Shown: positions 1 to 7,592, counted from the first letter of the stretch. The stretch is 13,797 bases of DNA from Mucilaginibacter sp. UBA4741 (GCA_002403905.1 DHIR01000290.1:460-14256), one strand, 5' to 3'. Notes: generated by a model not told the origin, from the sequence alone. Program-made: numbers and translations.

Positions 1-327
1 AAATACCTGGCGCAGGTTTTCCAGGCGTTAAGGATAGAAGTTAACCAGGAGCTGGAAGCGCTGAAAGATTTTTTAATACAAACGGCTGATGTTTTAGCGG
101 TAGGGGGTCGGTTGGTGGTAATGTCTTATCATTCGCTAGAAGATAGGTTGGTGAAGAATTTCATCGCCAAAGGCAAATTTAGCGGCGAGGTAGAGAAGGA
201 TTTTTTTGGTAATGACCAAAAACCATTTGACGCGGTAAGCCGTGGCGCTATAACAGCATCAGAAGAAGAAATATTTAGTAATAACAGGGCACGCAGTGCA
301 AAATTAAGAATAGCGGTAAAAAAGTAG
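1..327 (+). CDS. rsmH: RsmH (MraW), 16S rRNA m4C1402 methyltransferase, 3' part only
   Basis: This frame is open from the first base and gives the last 108 residues. RsmH is the SAM-dependent enzyme that N4-methylates C1402 of 16S rRNA in the ribosomal decoding centre. Two family landmarks are visible: FQALRIEVNQELEAL near the start of the fragment and SYHSLEDRLVK shortly after (family form SFHSLEDR). The C-terminus ends on a basic stretch (ARSAKLRIAVKK), as is usual for the family. The 5' part, with the SAM-binding motif, lies outside the window. The gene ends one base before ftsL, so they are probably co-transcribed. A methionine at position 112 opens a shorter frame but lies inside the conserved domain and is not a start. 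The identification is secure and the gene is truncated only by the window edge. Confidence 0.95.
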   Translation, partial: KYLAQVFQALRIEVNQELEALKDFLIQTADVLAVGGRLVVMSYHSLEDRLVKNFIAKGKFSGEVEKDFFGNDQKPFDAVSRGAITASEEEIFSNNRARSAKLRIAVKK

Positions 328-328
328 T

Positions 329-736
329 ATGAACAATCGTTTACGCACAGAAATTCCGGAAGAAGAATTAGAAAGCGAATTGATCGTTGAGGAAAAGACT
401 GTAAAGGAAGTTCCGGAAAACTTTTTGACTAAATTTTTATCCAATGGTTTTATTGCTTCGGATGAAGCTACCCGCGCCTTGCCTTTTGTATTGTTTATTG
501 CGCTGTTAGGGATGATCTATATAGGCAACCGTCACCTGGCCGAAAAAAATATTCGTGACATAGATAAAATAACCCAAGATGTACGTGAGCTAAGCTGGGA
601 ATACAAAGTAACCAAAGCTGATCTGGCCTATAAAAGCACCTTGTCAGAAGTGTCTAAACGCGCTGATACTTTAGGCATACGTGAATCTTTACAGCCGGCG
701 CAAAAAATTACTATCAAGGAGGATGCTACGCAATGA
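329..736 (+). CDS. ftsL: FtsL-like bitopic division protein
   Basis: This is a 135-residue single-pass membrane protein between rsmH and ftsI, the classic position of ftsL. An acidic cytoplasmic segment of about 48 residues is followed by one membrane span (about 51-67, LPFVLFIALLGMIYIGN). After it comes a charged helical stretch (about 70-115) likely to form a coiled coil, as in FtsL, which pairs with FtsB and FtsQ and activates FtsWI. FtsL sequences are very divergent, so the call rests on size, topology and position more than on motifs. The start ATG lies one base after the rsmH stop. The stop TGA overlaps the ftsI start (ATGA), which suggests translational coupling. The N-terminal extension is longer than in the short E. 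coli protein. Confidence 0.8.
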   Translation: MNNRLRTEIPEEELESELIVEEKTVKEVPENFLTKFLSNGFIASDEATRALPFVLFIALLGMIYIGNRHLAEKNIRDIDKITQDVRELSWEYKVTKADLAYKSTLSEVSKRADTLGIRESLQPAQKITIKEDATQ

Positions 737-2856
737 GTATCAGAACCAACATATTGCTTCGTGTGTATTTGGCCTTTGGCCTGATATTGCTGTTTGCGGT
801 AGCGGTAGTGGTGCAAATGTACCGCCTGCAATTTGTACAGGGTAAAAAATGGAAGGCGATGGCATCCAAACTATCAACCAAGTATGAAAATGTAGAAGCT
901 ACGCGTGGAAACATTTATTCGGTTGACGGCAGTTTGCTGGCAACATCGGTGCCCGAGTATGAGTTGCACATGGATATGTTTGCCGGCGGTATTGCAGAGG
1001 ATAAGATATTTTACAGCAAAGTTGATTCGTTGGCATCAAAGCTATCAGCATTATATCCGGAAAGATCAGAAAGAGACTATTCAAGGATGCTGCGCGATGC
1101 GCGTAAAGATAGTTCGCGCTACCAGTTGATCAGACGCAAAGTAACTTTCCAGGAGTTAAAAGCGATACGCAAATTCCCCATATTCAAATTGGGTAAATAT
1201 AAAGGGGGGCTGATTGTATTGGCGCAAAACAAACGTATTCTGCCTTTCCGGTCATTAGCGGCGCGTACTATAGGATATAAAAACGAGAACGTAAAAAACG
1301 CGGTTGGTTTAGAAGGTGCTTATGCCGGCTATATTAACGGCGAAAACGGCAAGCGCCTGATGCAGCGCATTGCGGGTGGTGTATATGTGCCGGTTAATGA
1401 TGACGAGGACGAAGTGACCGCAAAAGATGGCGCGGATATTATATCTACCATCAACGTAAACTTTCAGGACGTTGCGCAAAAAGCCTTAAAGAAACAATTA
1501 GATAGCACCCAGGCTGATTTTGGTACCGTAGTACTGATGGAAGTTGCCACCGGCGAGATACGCGCCATTGCCAACTTTACCCGCACAAAAGACGGCGATT
1601 ACCAGGAGAAATTTAACTACGCCATTGGTGCCGAGGCTGAGCCGGGCTCGACTTTTAAATTGGCCACCTATATGACTTTACTGGATCAGCATAAAATAGA
1701 TACCAGCAGCAAGGTTGATATTGAACATGGTATATATAATATGGTAAATCCACGCAATGGCAAAGTGTTTTTACATATAAAAGATGCAGAAGATGGTGGC
1801 GGTGTAATAAGTGCAAAACGTGCTTTTGAAGAATCATCAAACGTGGGTGCTGTAAAATTTGTTTACTCGCATTATAAAGACAATCCACGCGAATTTACCG
1901 ATGCTTTGTATCGCTATCACCTGAATGAAAGAAGCGGCTTGCAAATACCGGGCGAAGGACAACCATTAATAAAAAATCCCTCGTCCAAAAGCTGGAACAA
2001 ACTGCAAAGTGTGGCGCAAATGGCTTACGGTTATGAGCTAAAATTGTCGCCATTACAGATGCTCACTTTTTATAACTCGGTAGCTAATGATGGTAAAATG
2101 ATATCGCCGATCTTTGTGCGCGAGATACGCAGTATGGGTAATACGGTAGAGCATTTCCAGGCAAGGGTTATTAACCCTAAAGTATGCTCTGACGAAGCAT
2201 TGGCTAAAGTTAAAGGCTTGTTAGAAGGGGTGGTATTAGAGGGTACCGGCAAACTGGTCATCAAAAATAAATTATACAGCGTAGCAGGTAAAACAGGTAC
2301 GGCGCAAATAGCTAACGGTTCATCAGGTTACGGCGAAAAAAATGCTCACCAGGCATCATTCTGCGGCTATTTCCCTGCCGATCATCCCAAGTATTCCATG
2401 ATAGTTGTCATCAGCAATCCAAGAGTCGGTTCACATTTGGCGGCATGGGTAGCTGGTCCGGTGTTCCGCAAAATAGCTGATAGAGTTTATGCCAGTGACC
2501 TGGATATTAACCACAGCGCCCCCGTGCATTTAGTGGGTAACACAACTATGCCTAATGTTAAACAAGGTAATTTAGCTGCATTAAAAAAAGTGTACACCAA
2601 ACTTGGCCTTAAACCTTTGTATGCTGCCCCAAATACCGGTATTGATACCAGCAACGGTATCCCTTTTGAAGAAAATAAATATAAACCCGGCACTGTACCA
2701 ACAGTAACGGGCATGGGTTTGAGCGATGCATTATACCTTTTAGGTAATGCGGGTTATAAAGTAAGTGTAAAAGGCAGTGGCGCAGTAACGGCGCAGTCGG
2801 TTACCGGTGGAAGCATGATACCTAAAGGATCAAAAATAACTATAGAGTTGCAATGA
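733..2856 (+). CDS. ftsI: FtsI (PBP3-type) septal transpeptidase with C-terminal PASTA region
   Basis: This is a 707-residue class B penicillin-binding protein that crosslinks septal peptidoglycan together with FtsW. It has a membrane anchor at about residues 9-29 and a dimerisation/pedestal domain at about 50-240. The transpeptidase domain carries all three active-site motifs: S306-T-F-K309 (catalytic serine), S368-S-N370 and K520-T-G522. The tail from about 605 holds one recognisable PASTA domain (about 653-706, starting VPTVTGMGLSDAL) preceded by a weaker PASTA-like segment (about 605-640, MPNVKQGNLAALKKVY). This makes it about 120 residues longer than E. coli FtsI. The ATG overlaps the ftsL stop by 4 nt, and a purine-rich AAGGAGGA (716-723) sits just upstream and could act as a ribosome binding site, although many Bacteroidota genes do not use one. 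The gene overlaps murE by 4 nt. Confidence 0.95.
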   Translation: MSIRTNILLRVYLAFGLILLFAVAVVVQMYRLQFVQGKKWKAMASKLSTKYENVEATRGNIYSVDGSLLATSVPEYELHMDMFAGGIAEDKIFYSKVDSLASKLSALYPERSERDYSRMLRDARKDSSRYQLIRRKVTFQELKAIRKFPIFKLGKYKGGLIVLAQNKRILPFRSLAARTIGYKNENVKNAVGLEGAYAGYINGENGKRLMQRIAGGVYVPVNDDEDEVTAKDGADIISTINVNFQDVAQKALKKQLDSTQADFGTVVLMEVATGEIRAIANFTRTKDGDYQEKFNYAIGAEAEPGSTFKLATYMTLLDQHKIDTSSKVDIEHGIYNMVNPRNGKVFLHIKDAEDGGGVISAKRAFEESSNVGAVKFVYSHYKDNPREFTDALYRYHLNERSGLQIPGEGQPLIKNPSSKSWNKLQSVAQMAYGYELKLSPLQMLTFYNSVANDGKMISPIFVREIRSMGNTVEHFQARVINPKVCSDEALAKVKGLLEGVVLEGTGKLVIKNKLYSVAGKTGTAQIANGSSGYGEKNAHQASFCGYFPADHPKYSMIVVISNPRVGSHLAAWVAGPVFRKIADRVYASDLDINHSAPVHLVGNTTMPNVKQGNLAALKKVYTKLGLKPLYAAPNTGIDTSNGIPFEENKYKPGTVPTVTGMGLSDALYLLGNAGYKVSVKGSGAVTAQSVTGGSMIPKGSKITIELQ

Positions 2857-4313
2857 GATATCTGAGCGACATATTAACCGGACTACCGTTTACCGAGCTG
2901 CAAGGCGCGGCAGATGTAGAGATCAGCGCGGTAGTGTTTGATTCGCGCAAGGTTGTGCCCGGTTCATTGTTCGTGGCGGTAAAAGGTACGCAGGTTGATG
3001 GTCATGATTATATTGAGAAAGCCATAAAAGACGGCGCGGTTGCTGTAATATGCGAAGAACTGCCGGGCCATACCGCCGGTGAGGTTGACTTTTTAATGGT
3101 TGCTAACTCTGCAGTTGCATTAGGTATCGTATCGGCTAATTTTTATGATAATCCGTCGAACAAATTAAAACTGGTAGGCGTAACCGGTACGAATGGTAAA
3201 ACCACTATTGCTACATTATTATATCAATTGTTTCGTGATCTGGGTTATAAATGCGGGTTGTTATCAACTGTCGAAAATCAGATCAATGGAAAAATTATCC
3301 CATCAACCCATACTACACCGGACCAAGTAGAGCTTAACCACTTACTGGACGAGATGGTAACCTTGGGCTGCGATTATTGCTTTATGGAAGTAAGCTCGCA
3401 TGCTATTGCTCAGCATCGTATAGAGGGGTTGAATTTTGCCGGGGGTATATTCTCTAACTTAACACACGATCATTTAGACTATCATAAAACCTTCGATAAT
3501 TATTTAAAGGCTAAGAAGGCATTTTTCGATGGACTATCTAAAAACGCGTTTGCCTTAACCAATAATGATGATAAAAACGGCAGTGTAATGCTGCAAAACA
3601 CTAAAGCACATAAAAAAACCTATGCCCTTAAAAGCATGGCCGATTATAAAGCCAAGATCCTGGAGAATCAATTCGGTGGTTTATTGCTGCTGATTGATAA
3701 CGAGGAGGTTTGGTTTAAGATGGTGGGTACGTTTAACACTTACAACTTATTGGCGGTTTATGCTACCGCGATGTTGCTGGATCAGGACCGTGCTAAAGTG
3801 CTAACCAGCCTAAGTAAACTATCGGGTGCCGAAGGCAGGTTTGATTATGTGGTAGCACCCAATAAAATTATAGGCATTGTTGATTATGCCCACACGCCGG
3901 ATGCGGTGCAGAATGTGTTAAGCACTATCCACAACATCCGTAAGGGAAATGAAAAGGTAATAACCGTAATAGGCTGCGGCGGCGACAGGGATAAAACCAA
4001 GCGCCCGATAATGGCTAAAGTGGCCTGCGAGTGGAGTGACAAGGTGATATTGACATCAGACAATCCACGCTCTGAGGACCCCGCACAGATCATTAAAGAT
4101 ATGGAAGCGGGCGTTACACCAACCGCGCAAAGATCAACCGTAAGTATTACCGACAGGCACGAGGCTATTAAAACCGCCTGCATGCTGGCACAACCGGGAG
4201 ATATTATACTGTTAGCAGGCAAAGGCCACGAAAAATACCAGGAAATAAAAGGTGTGAAAAATCACTTTGATGATAAAGAAGAGTTACTGAACCAATTTAA
4301 GCAGATGGGATAA
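2853..4313 (+). CDS. murE: MurE, UDP-MurNAc-L-Ala-D-Glu : meso-diaminopimelate ligase
   Basis: This is a 486-residue cytoplasmic Mur ligase that adds the third residue of the stem peptide using ATP. The Mur order is visible: an N-terminal UDP-MurNAc-binding domain (about 1-105, with DSRKVVPGSLFVAVKG at 30-45), the ATP P-loop T111-G-T-N-G-K116-T-T118, and the central-domain segment YLKAKKAFF (217-225) with the likely carbamylated lysine at K221. The C-terminal domain carries DNPR (403-406) followed by SEDP. DNPR is the signature of meso-diaminopimelate rather than lysine specificity, so meso-A2pm peptidoglycan is inferred. Length is normal. The ATG overlaps the ftsI stop (ATGA). In many bacteria murF follows murE; here the next thing is an intergenic repeat and then mraY. 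Confidence 0.96.
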   Translation: MRYLSDILTGLPFTELQGAADVEISAVVFDSRKVVPGSLFVAVKGTQVDGHDYIEKAIKDGAVAVICEELPGHTAGEVDFLMVANSAVALGIVSANFYDNPSNKLKLVGVTGTNGKTTIATLLYQLFRDLGYKCGLLSTVENQINGKIIPSTHTTPDQVELNHLLDEMVTLGCDYCFMEVSSHAIAQHRIEGLNFAGGIFSNLTHDHLDYHKTFDNYLKAKKAFFDGLSKNAFALTNNDDKNGSVMLQNTKAHKKTYALKSMADYKAKILENQFGGLLLLIDNEEVWFKMVGTFNTYNLLAVYATAMLLDQDRAKVLTSLSKLSGAEGRFDYVVAPNKIIGIVDYAHTPDAVQNVLSTIHNIRKGNEKVITVIGCGGDRDKTKRPIMAKVACEWSDKVILTSDNPRSEDPAQIIKDMEAGVTPTAQRSTVSITDRHEAIKTACMLAQPGDIILLAGKGHEKYQEIKGVKNHFDDKEELLNQFKQMG

Positions 4314-4401
4314 GCCCCACCCAAACCCTCCCCGGTAGGGAGGGCTTTTTAAGGATGCTTTTAAAAAGTCTCCCCTACCGGGGGAGATTTAGAGGGGGCT
4401 A
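4313..4401. repeat. C/G-rich inverted-repeat element between murE and mraY (copy 1)
   Basis: The whole murE-mraY spacer up to about 12 bases before mraY is one imperfect inverted repeat. The left arm (about 4313-4343) begins AGCCCC and the right arm (about 4370-4400) ends GGGGGCT; by eye 23 of 31 positions pair. Each arm also folds on itself: CCCTCCC (4326-4332) with GGGAGGG (4338-4344), and CTCCCC (4370-4375) with a G-run at 4380-4385. The right part, 4364-4401, is identical over 38 bp to 13679-13716 after ftsA. From general knowledge, repeats of this look are abundant in Bacteroidota intergenic regions, but I know of no assigned function. They resemble REP-type palindromes. Confidence 0.85.
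4326..4350 (+). terminator. Terminator-like hairpin with T-run after murE
   Basis: A perfect 7-bp stem (CCCTCCC at 4326-4332 with GGGAGGG at 4338-4344) around a 5-nt loop is followed by C and five T (4346-4350). By shape it is an intrinsic terminator on the + strand. It sits inside a gene cluster whose members should be co-expressed and is part of a repeat that recurs elsewhere, so it may only attenuate transcription, or may simply look like a terminator. No functional claim is made beyond the shape. Confidence 0.4.
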
Positions 4402-4413
4402 AATGAAGATATT

Positions 4414-5655
4414 ATGTTGTATTACTTATTTACATACTTATACAAAAACTACAGTATCCCGGGGACGGGGGTGTTTCAGTACATCACGTTCAGGATGGCT
4501 ATGGCGGTAATTACTTCATTAATTGTGACCACCGTTTACGGTCGCAGATTGATTGATTATTTACGCTACAAACAAGTTGGCGAAACGGTAAGGAATTTGG
4601 GTTTAGAAGGCCAGATGCAAAAAGCGGGTACGCCAACAATGGGTGGTATCATTATTATACTGGGTATATTAATACCAACCCTGTTGTTTGCAAAGCTGGA
4701 TAATATCTACATCATCATGATGATGATAACTACCATATGGTTAGGTGCTATAGGTTTCCTTGACGATTATATTAAAGTATTTAAAAAGAACAAAGAAGGT
4801 TTAGCGGGCCGGTTTAAAATTGTTGGCCAGGTAGGTTTAGCGTTGATCATTGGCTTTATTATGTATAATAATAAAAGTATTGTAATACGGCAGGAAGTTA
4901 TGCTGCCGGTTAAGTACGATGCCAAGATAGATTTCCACATGAAAGGCAACAAGCATGTTTTAACGCAGGATATAGTCTCTCATAAAACAACAATGCCGTT
5001 CTATAAAAACAATGAATTTGACTACGGTAAGGTGCTTAAATTTTTAGGCCCGGGATATGAAAATTATACACTGTTAATATTCCTGGTGTTTGTTATTGTA
5101 ATTATTACGGCTGTATCAAACGGTGCAAATATTACGGATGGTATTGATGGCCTGGCTACAGGTACATCGGCAATTATTGGTGTTACGCTGGCTATACTGG
5201 CTTACGTATCAGGTAACTATATTATATCCGATTACCTGAATATTATGTACATCCCTAACTCGGGCGAGTTGGTAATTTTTGCCGGTGCCTTTGTTGGAGC
5301 ATGTGTAGGCTTTTTATGGTATAACTCATACCCGGCCCAGGTATTTATGGGCGATACCGGCAGCTTGGCTATCGGTGGTATTATAGCTGTATTCGCTATC
5401 CTGATACGTAAAGAATTAATGATACCATTGTTATGCGGCATATTCCTATTAGAGAGCTTGTCGGTAATAATGCAGGTGGGGTGGTTCAAACTCACCAAAC
5501 GAAAATACGGCGAGGGCCGCAGGGTGTTTTTAATGGCACCATTACACCATCACTATCAAAAGAAAGGGTTCCATGAAGCAAAAATTGTAACGCGCTTCTG
5601 GATCATAGGTATTATGCTGGCCATTTTAACCATTATAACATTGAAGTTGAGATAA
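4414..5655 (+). CDS. mraY: MraY, phospho-MurNAc-pentapeptide translocase
   Basis: This is a 413-residue polytopic membrane enzyme that transfers phospho-MurNAc-pentapeptide from UDP to undecaprenyl phosphate, making lipid I. Catalytic signatures are present: L116-D117-D118-Y-I-K121 (the DDxxK motif), N236[11 protein letters not shown]247, FMGDTGS (311-317) and the MraY-specific [11 protein letters not shown] with H378-H380. About ten hydrophobic spans are visible. It is about 50 residues longer than the E. coli enzyme. The extra length lies mainly at about 151-215, a polar segment between the fourth and fifth spans and so probably extracytoplasmic; this expansion is typical of Bacteroidota MraY. 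The start ([12 protein letters not shown]) fits the family. An ATG at 4403 is out of frame. The upstream spacer is a repeat, and another repeat follows the stop. Confidence 0.96.
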   Translation: MLYYLFTYLYKNYSIPGTGVFQYITFRMAMAVITSLIVTTVYGRRLIDYLRYKQVGETVRNLGLEGQMQKAGTPTMGGIIIILGILIPTLLFAKLDNIYIIMMMITTIWLGAIGFLDDYIKVFKKNKEGLAGRFKIVGQVGLALIIGFIMYNNKSIVIRQEVMLPVKYDAKIDFHMKGNKHVLTQDIVSHKTTMPFYKNNEFDYGKVLKFLGPGYENYTLLIFLVFVIVIITAVSNGANITDGIDGLATGTSAIIGVTLAILAYVSGNYIISDYLNIMYIPNSGELVIFAGAFVGACVGFLWYNSYPAQVFMGDTGSLAIGGIIAVFAILIRKELMIPLLCGIFLLESLSVIMQVGWFKLTKRKYGEGRRVFLMAPLHHHYQKKGFHEAKIVTRFWIIGIMLAILTIITLKLR

Positions 5656-5659
5656 GTTG

Positions 5660-5783
5660 AGTCCATGGTCCATAGTCGATGGTCCATGGTAAAAAAGATA
5701 GTCCATGGTCTATAGACAATAGTCCATGGTGAAGAAAAATAAAAAAGAATGGCTATGGACTATCGACCATGGTCTATGGACTA
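5660..5783. repeat. CCATGG-rich palindromic repeat between mraY and murD
   Basis: Nearly the whole mraY-murD spacer is built from variants of GTCCATGGTC, GTCTATGGAC and GTCCATAGTC. CCATGG itself occurs five times (5663, 5684, 5703, 5724 and 5767). The outer ends are related as an imperfect inverted repeat: the reverse complement of the left end matches the right end at 16 of the last 19 positions by eye. A short A-rich segment (about 5731-5749) separates the two sides. I see no promoter consensus. The right end runs to within a few bases of the murD start and contributes an in-frame ATG at 5769 that I regard as spurious. Confidence 0.85.
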
Positions 5784-5789
5784 AAAGGA

Positions 5790-7133
5790 ATGAACAAAAA
5801 CAAAAATATAGCAATCCTTGGTGCAGGCGAAAGCGGTGTGGGTGCGGCATACCTTGCCCAGCAGCAAGGGTATGATGTTTTTGTATCAGACTTTGGTGCC
5901 ATAGCCGATCATTATAAAGAGCAGTTAAAGAGCTGGAATATCCGCTTTGAAGAGAACCAACATACAGAAGCCGAAATATTAAACGCGGTTGAGGTAATTA
6001 AAAGTCCCGGTATACCGGATAAGGCGCCGATCATCAAAAAATTAAAAGAAAAAGGTGTGCCGGTTATATCAGAGATTGAGTTTGCAGGAAGATATACCGA
6101 TGCCAAAATAATAGGTATTACCGGTTCGAACGGTAAAACTACCACCACCAGCCTTACCCATTTTATCCTGAAAAACGCGGGATTAAATGTTGGCCTGGCA
6201 GGTAACATAGGCAAAAGCTTTGCCTACCAGGTAGCTACCGAAAAGCATGATTGCTATGTGTTAGAACTAAGCAGTTTTATGTTGGATGATATGTACCAGT
6301 TTAAAACAGATATAGCGGTGCTGTTAAATATCACACCCGACCATTTGGACAGGTACGATTATAAAATGGAAAATTATGCGGCATCAAAGTTCCGTGTAAC
6401 GCAAAATCAAACAGCGGATGATGTATTCATTTACTGTGCAGATGACGCGGAAACAATAAAGGGAATGGAAGGCAAAAGCTTTAAAGCAAAGCAGTTTCCG
6501 TTCTCGATAGAAAAAAAGATTGCAATGGGAGCAGATCTCGAAAACGACAATATTGTCATCAACACACCTCAAGAACATTTTGAAATGTCAATTACAGAAC
6601 TGGCCCTGCAAGGCAAGCACAACATCTACAACTCAATGGCATCTGGCATTGTAGCAAAAGTGTTGGAATTACGCAATGATACTCTGCGCGAGAGCCTGGC
6701 CACATTCAGAAATATTGAGCATAGGCTGGAGTCGGTTGGTAAAATATCAGGCATTAGTTTCATAAATGATTCAAAAGCTACCAACGTTAACTCAACATGG
6801 TACGCGTTGGAGAGCATGACTAGTGATGTAGTACTGATATTAGGTGGTGTGGACAAGGGAAATGATTACAGTATGTTGAAAGATTTGGTTAAAGAAAAGG
6901 TAAAGGCCATAGTTTGCTTAGGTAAAGACAACCAACGCATCCATGAAGCTTTTGAGGATGTGGTAGATATTATAGTTAATACTTCATCTGCAACAGATGC
7001 AGCACAAGCGGCTTACCATTTGGCAACAAAAGGCGATACGGTATTGCTATCACCTGCTTGTGCAAGTTTTGATCTGTTTAAAAATTATGAGGATAGAGGT
7101 AATCAGTTTAAGGCGGCTGTAAAAGAGTTGTAG
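5790..7133 (+). CDS. murD: MurD, UDP-MurNAc-L-alanine : D-glutamate ligase
   Basis: This is a 447-residue cytoplasmic Mur ligase that adds D-Glu to UDP-MurNAc-L-Ala using ATP. An N-terminal Rossmann-like motif, GAGESGVGAA (11-20), binds the UDP substrate. The ATP P-loop is T111-G-S-N-G-K116-T-T-T-T120. YAASKFRV carries the likely carbamylated lysine K200. C-terminal motifs HRLE (311-314), NDSKATN (326-332) and SPACASFD (421-428) are intact. The frame extends 7 codons upstream to an ATG at 5769, but that codon lies inside the CCATGG repeat and the extra residues do not resemble MurD. The ATG at 5790 puts the glycine motif 10 residues from the N-terminus, as expected. The stop TAG directly abuts the next element. 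Confidence 0.95.
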   Translation: MNKNKNIAILGAGESGVGAAYLAQQQGYDVFVSDFGAIADHYKEQLKSWNIRFEENQHTEAEILNAVEVIKSPGIPDKAPIIKKLKEKGVPVISEIEFAGRYTDAKIIGITGSNGKTTTTSLTHFILKNAGLNVGLAGNIGKSFAYQVATEKHDCYVLELSSFMLDDMYQFKTDIAVLLNITPDHLDRYDYKMENYAASKFRVTQNQTADDVFIYCADDAETIKGMEGKSFKAKQFPFSIEKKIAMGADLENDNIVINTPQEHFEMSITELALQGKHNIYNSMASGIVAKVLELRNDTLRESLATFRNIEHRLESVGKISGISFINDSKATNVNSTWYALESMTSDVVLILGGVDKGNDYSMLKDLVKEKVKAIVCLGKDNQRIHEAFEDVVDIIVNTSSATDAAQAAYHLATKGDTVLLSPACASFDLFKNYEDRGNQFKAAVKEL

Positions 7134-7164
7134 ATGTGCAGATATGCAAATGTGTGGATGTGCA
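7134..7164. repeat. Left inverted repeat of the four-helix-bundle element
   Basis: This 31-bp end starts at the base after the murD stop. It holds a direct repeat, GATGTGCAGAT, whose copies at 7133-7143 and 7157-7167 are 24 bases apart. It pairs with 7562-7592 with mismatches at three positions. GCACAT/ATGTGC-type repeats occur widely between genes in Bacteroidota (general knowledge). Confidence 0.85.
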
Positions 7165-7211
7165 GATGATTGATTTTTTTAATTATAAGATGAATAGATA
7201 GTATAATATAG

Positions 7212-7553
7212 ATGAGCAATAAGCCGAATTTGATAGTTGATTTGACTTTTGAGTTTTCGTTAAAAGTTATACGATTTACAGAGGAGTTGGAATCAAAGAG
7301 AAAATTCAATATAGCTAATCAATTATTCAGAAGCGGTACATCAATAGGTGCAAATGTAAGAGAAGCTCAAGGAGCAGAGAGTAAAGTAGATTTTAGACAT
7401 AAATGTAAAATAGCTTATAAAGAAGCAGAAGAAACAGAATATTGGTTGTCATTATGTAAACATGCGGAGAACTATCCGTATGAAGAAGAAATGTACAACG
7501 ATATACAATCAATAATAAAAGTACTGGGTAAAATAATATCATCAACACATTAA
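7212..7553 (+). CDS. Four-helix-bundle protein, 23S rRNA intervening-sequence (IVP) family
   Basis: This is a 113-residue soluble protein of the family named after proteins encoded in 23S rRNA intervening sequences (TIGR02436/PF05635). The signature is clear: LANQL-type FNIANQLFRSGTSIGANVREAQ (about 32-53), then SKVDFRHKCKIAYKEAEETEYWL (about 57-79). The length is normal and the protein complete. The molecular role of the family is not established. The accessory protein Avd of diversity-generating retroelements has the same fold, but no reverse transcriptase or template/variable repeat pair is seen here. The gene is AT-rich, uses AGA for several arginines, and interrupts an otherwise standard murD-ftsW junction, which suggests a later arrival. 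A TATAAT (7202-7207) lies too close to the ATG for an ordinary leader, so I make no promoter call. Family assignment is firm; function is unknown. Confidence 0.9.
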   Translation: MSNKPNLIVDLTFEFSLKVIRFTEELESKRKFNIANQLFRSGTSIGANVREAQGAESKVDFRHKCKIAYKEAEETEYWLSLCKHAENYPYEEEMYNDIQSIIKVLGKIISSTH

Positions 7554-7561
7554 AAATTATT

Positions 7562-7592
7562 TGCACATCTGCACATTCGCATATCTGCACAT
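7562..7592. repeat. Right inverted repeat of the four-helix-bundle element
   Basis: This is the inverted partner of 7134-7164 (28 of 31 positions). It starts 8 bases after the stop of the four-helix-bundle gene and ends 21 bases before the ftsW ATG, so it occupies much of the ftsW leader. Confidence 0.85.

Larger units (their letters stand above)
7134..7592. mobile_element. Putative 459-bp element: inverted ends flanking a four-helix-bundle gene
   Basis: 31-bp inverted repeats at 7134-7164 and 7562-7592 match at 28 of 31 positions by eye and bracket a single gene (7212-7553). The insert fills the murD-ftsW spacer. It is clearly richer in A+T than its neighbours: a hand count over 7261-7560 gives about 30% GC, against about 42-48% in sampled 60-base lines of murD and ftsW. 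No target-site duplication is obvious and no transposase is encoded, so any movement would need help in trans. The architecture, an inverted-repeat stem around a four-helix-bundle gene, recalls intervening sequences found in some bacterial 23S rRNA genes. That it is mobile is an inference. Confidence 0.5.

Noticed and set aside
3884..4222. Longer minus-strand frames inside murE (112 codons), murG (9216-9593) and ftsA (12220-12741)
   Set aside because: Each lies fully or mostly opposite a well-conserved coding region and translates to no recognisable protein; they are antisense shadows.
5769..5789. Upstream in-frame ATG giving murD 7 extra residues
   Set aside because: The codon is part of the CCATGG repeat and the extra residues (MVYGLKG) do not fit MurD N-termini; the ATG at 5790 places the glycine motif correctly.
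7202..7207. TATAAT as a -10 box for the four-helix-bundle gene
   Set aside because: It ends only 4 bases before the ATG, and Bacteroidota promoters use a different consensus (TAnnTTTG).
7103..7309. Minus-strand reading frame of 68 codons across the murD end and left inverted repeat
   Set aside because: It is built from the repeat and AT-rich leader, has no recognisable domain, and conflicts with two clear + strand genes.
7134..7592. Diversity-generating retroelement, suggested by the Avd-like fold of the four-helix-bundle protein
   Set aside because: No reverse transcriptase, template repeat or variable repeat is visible; the protein fits the IVP family better.
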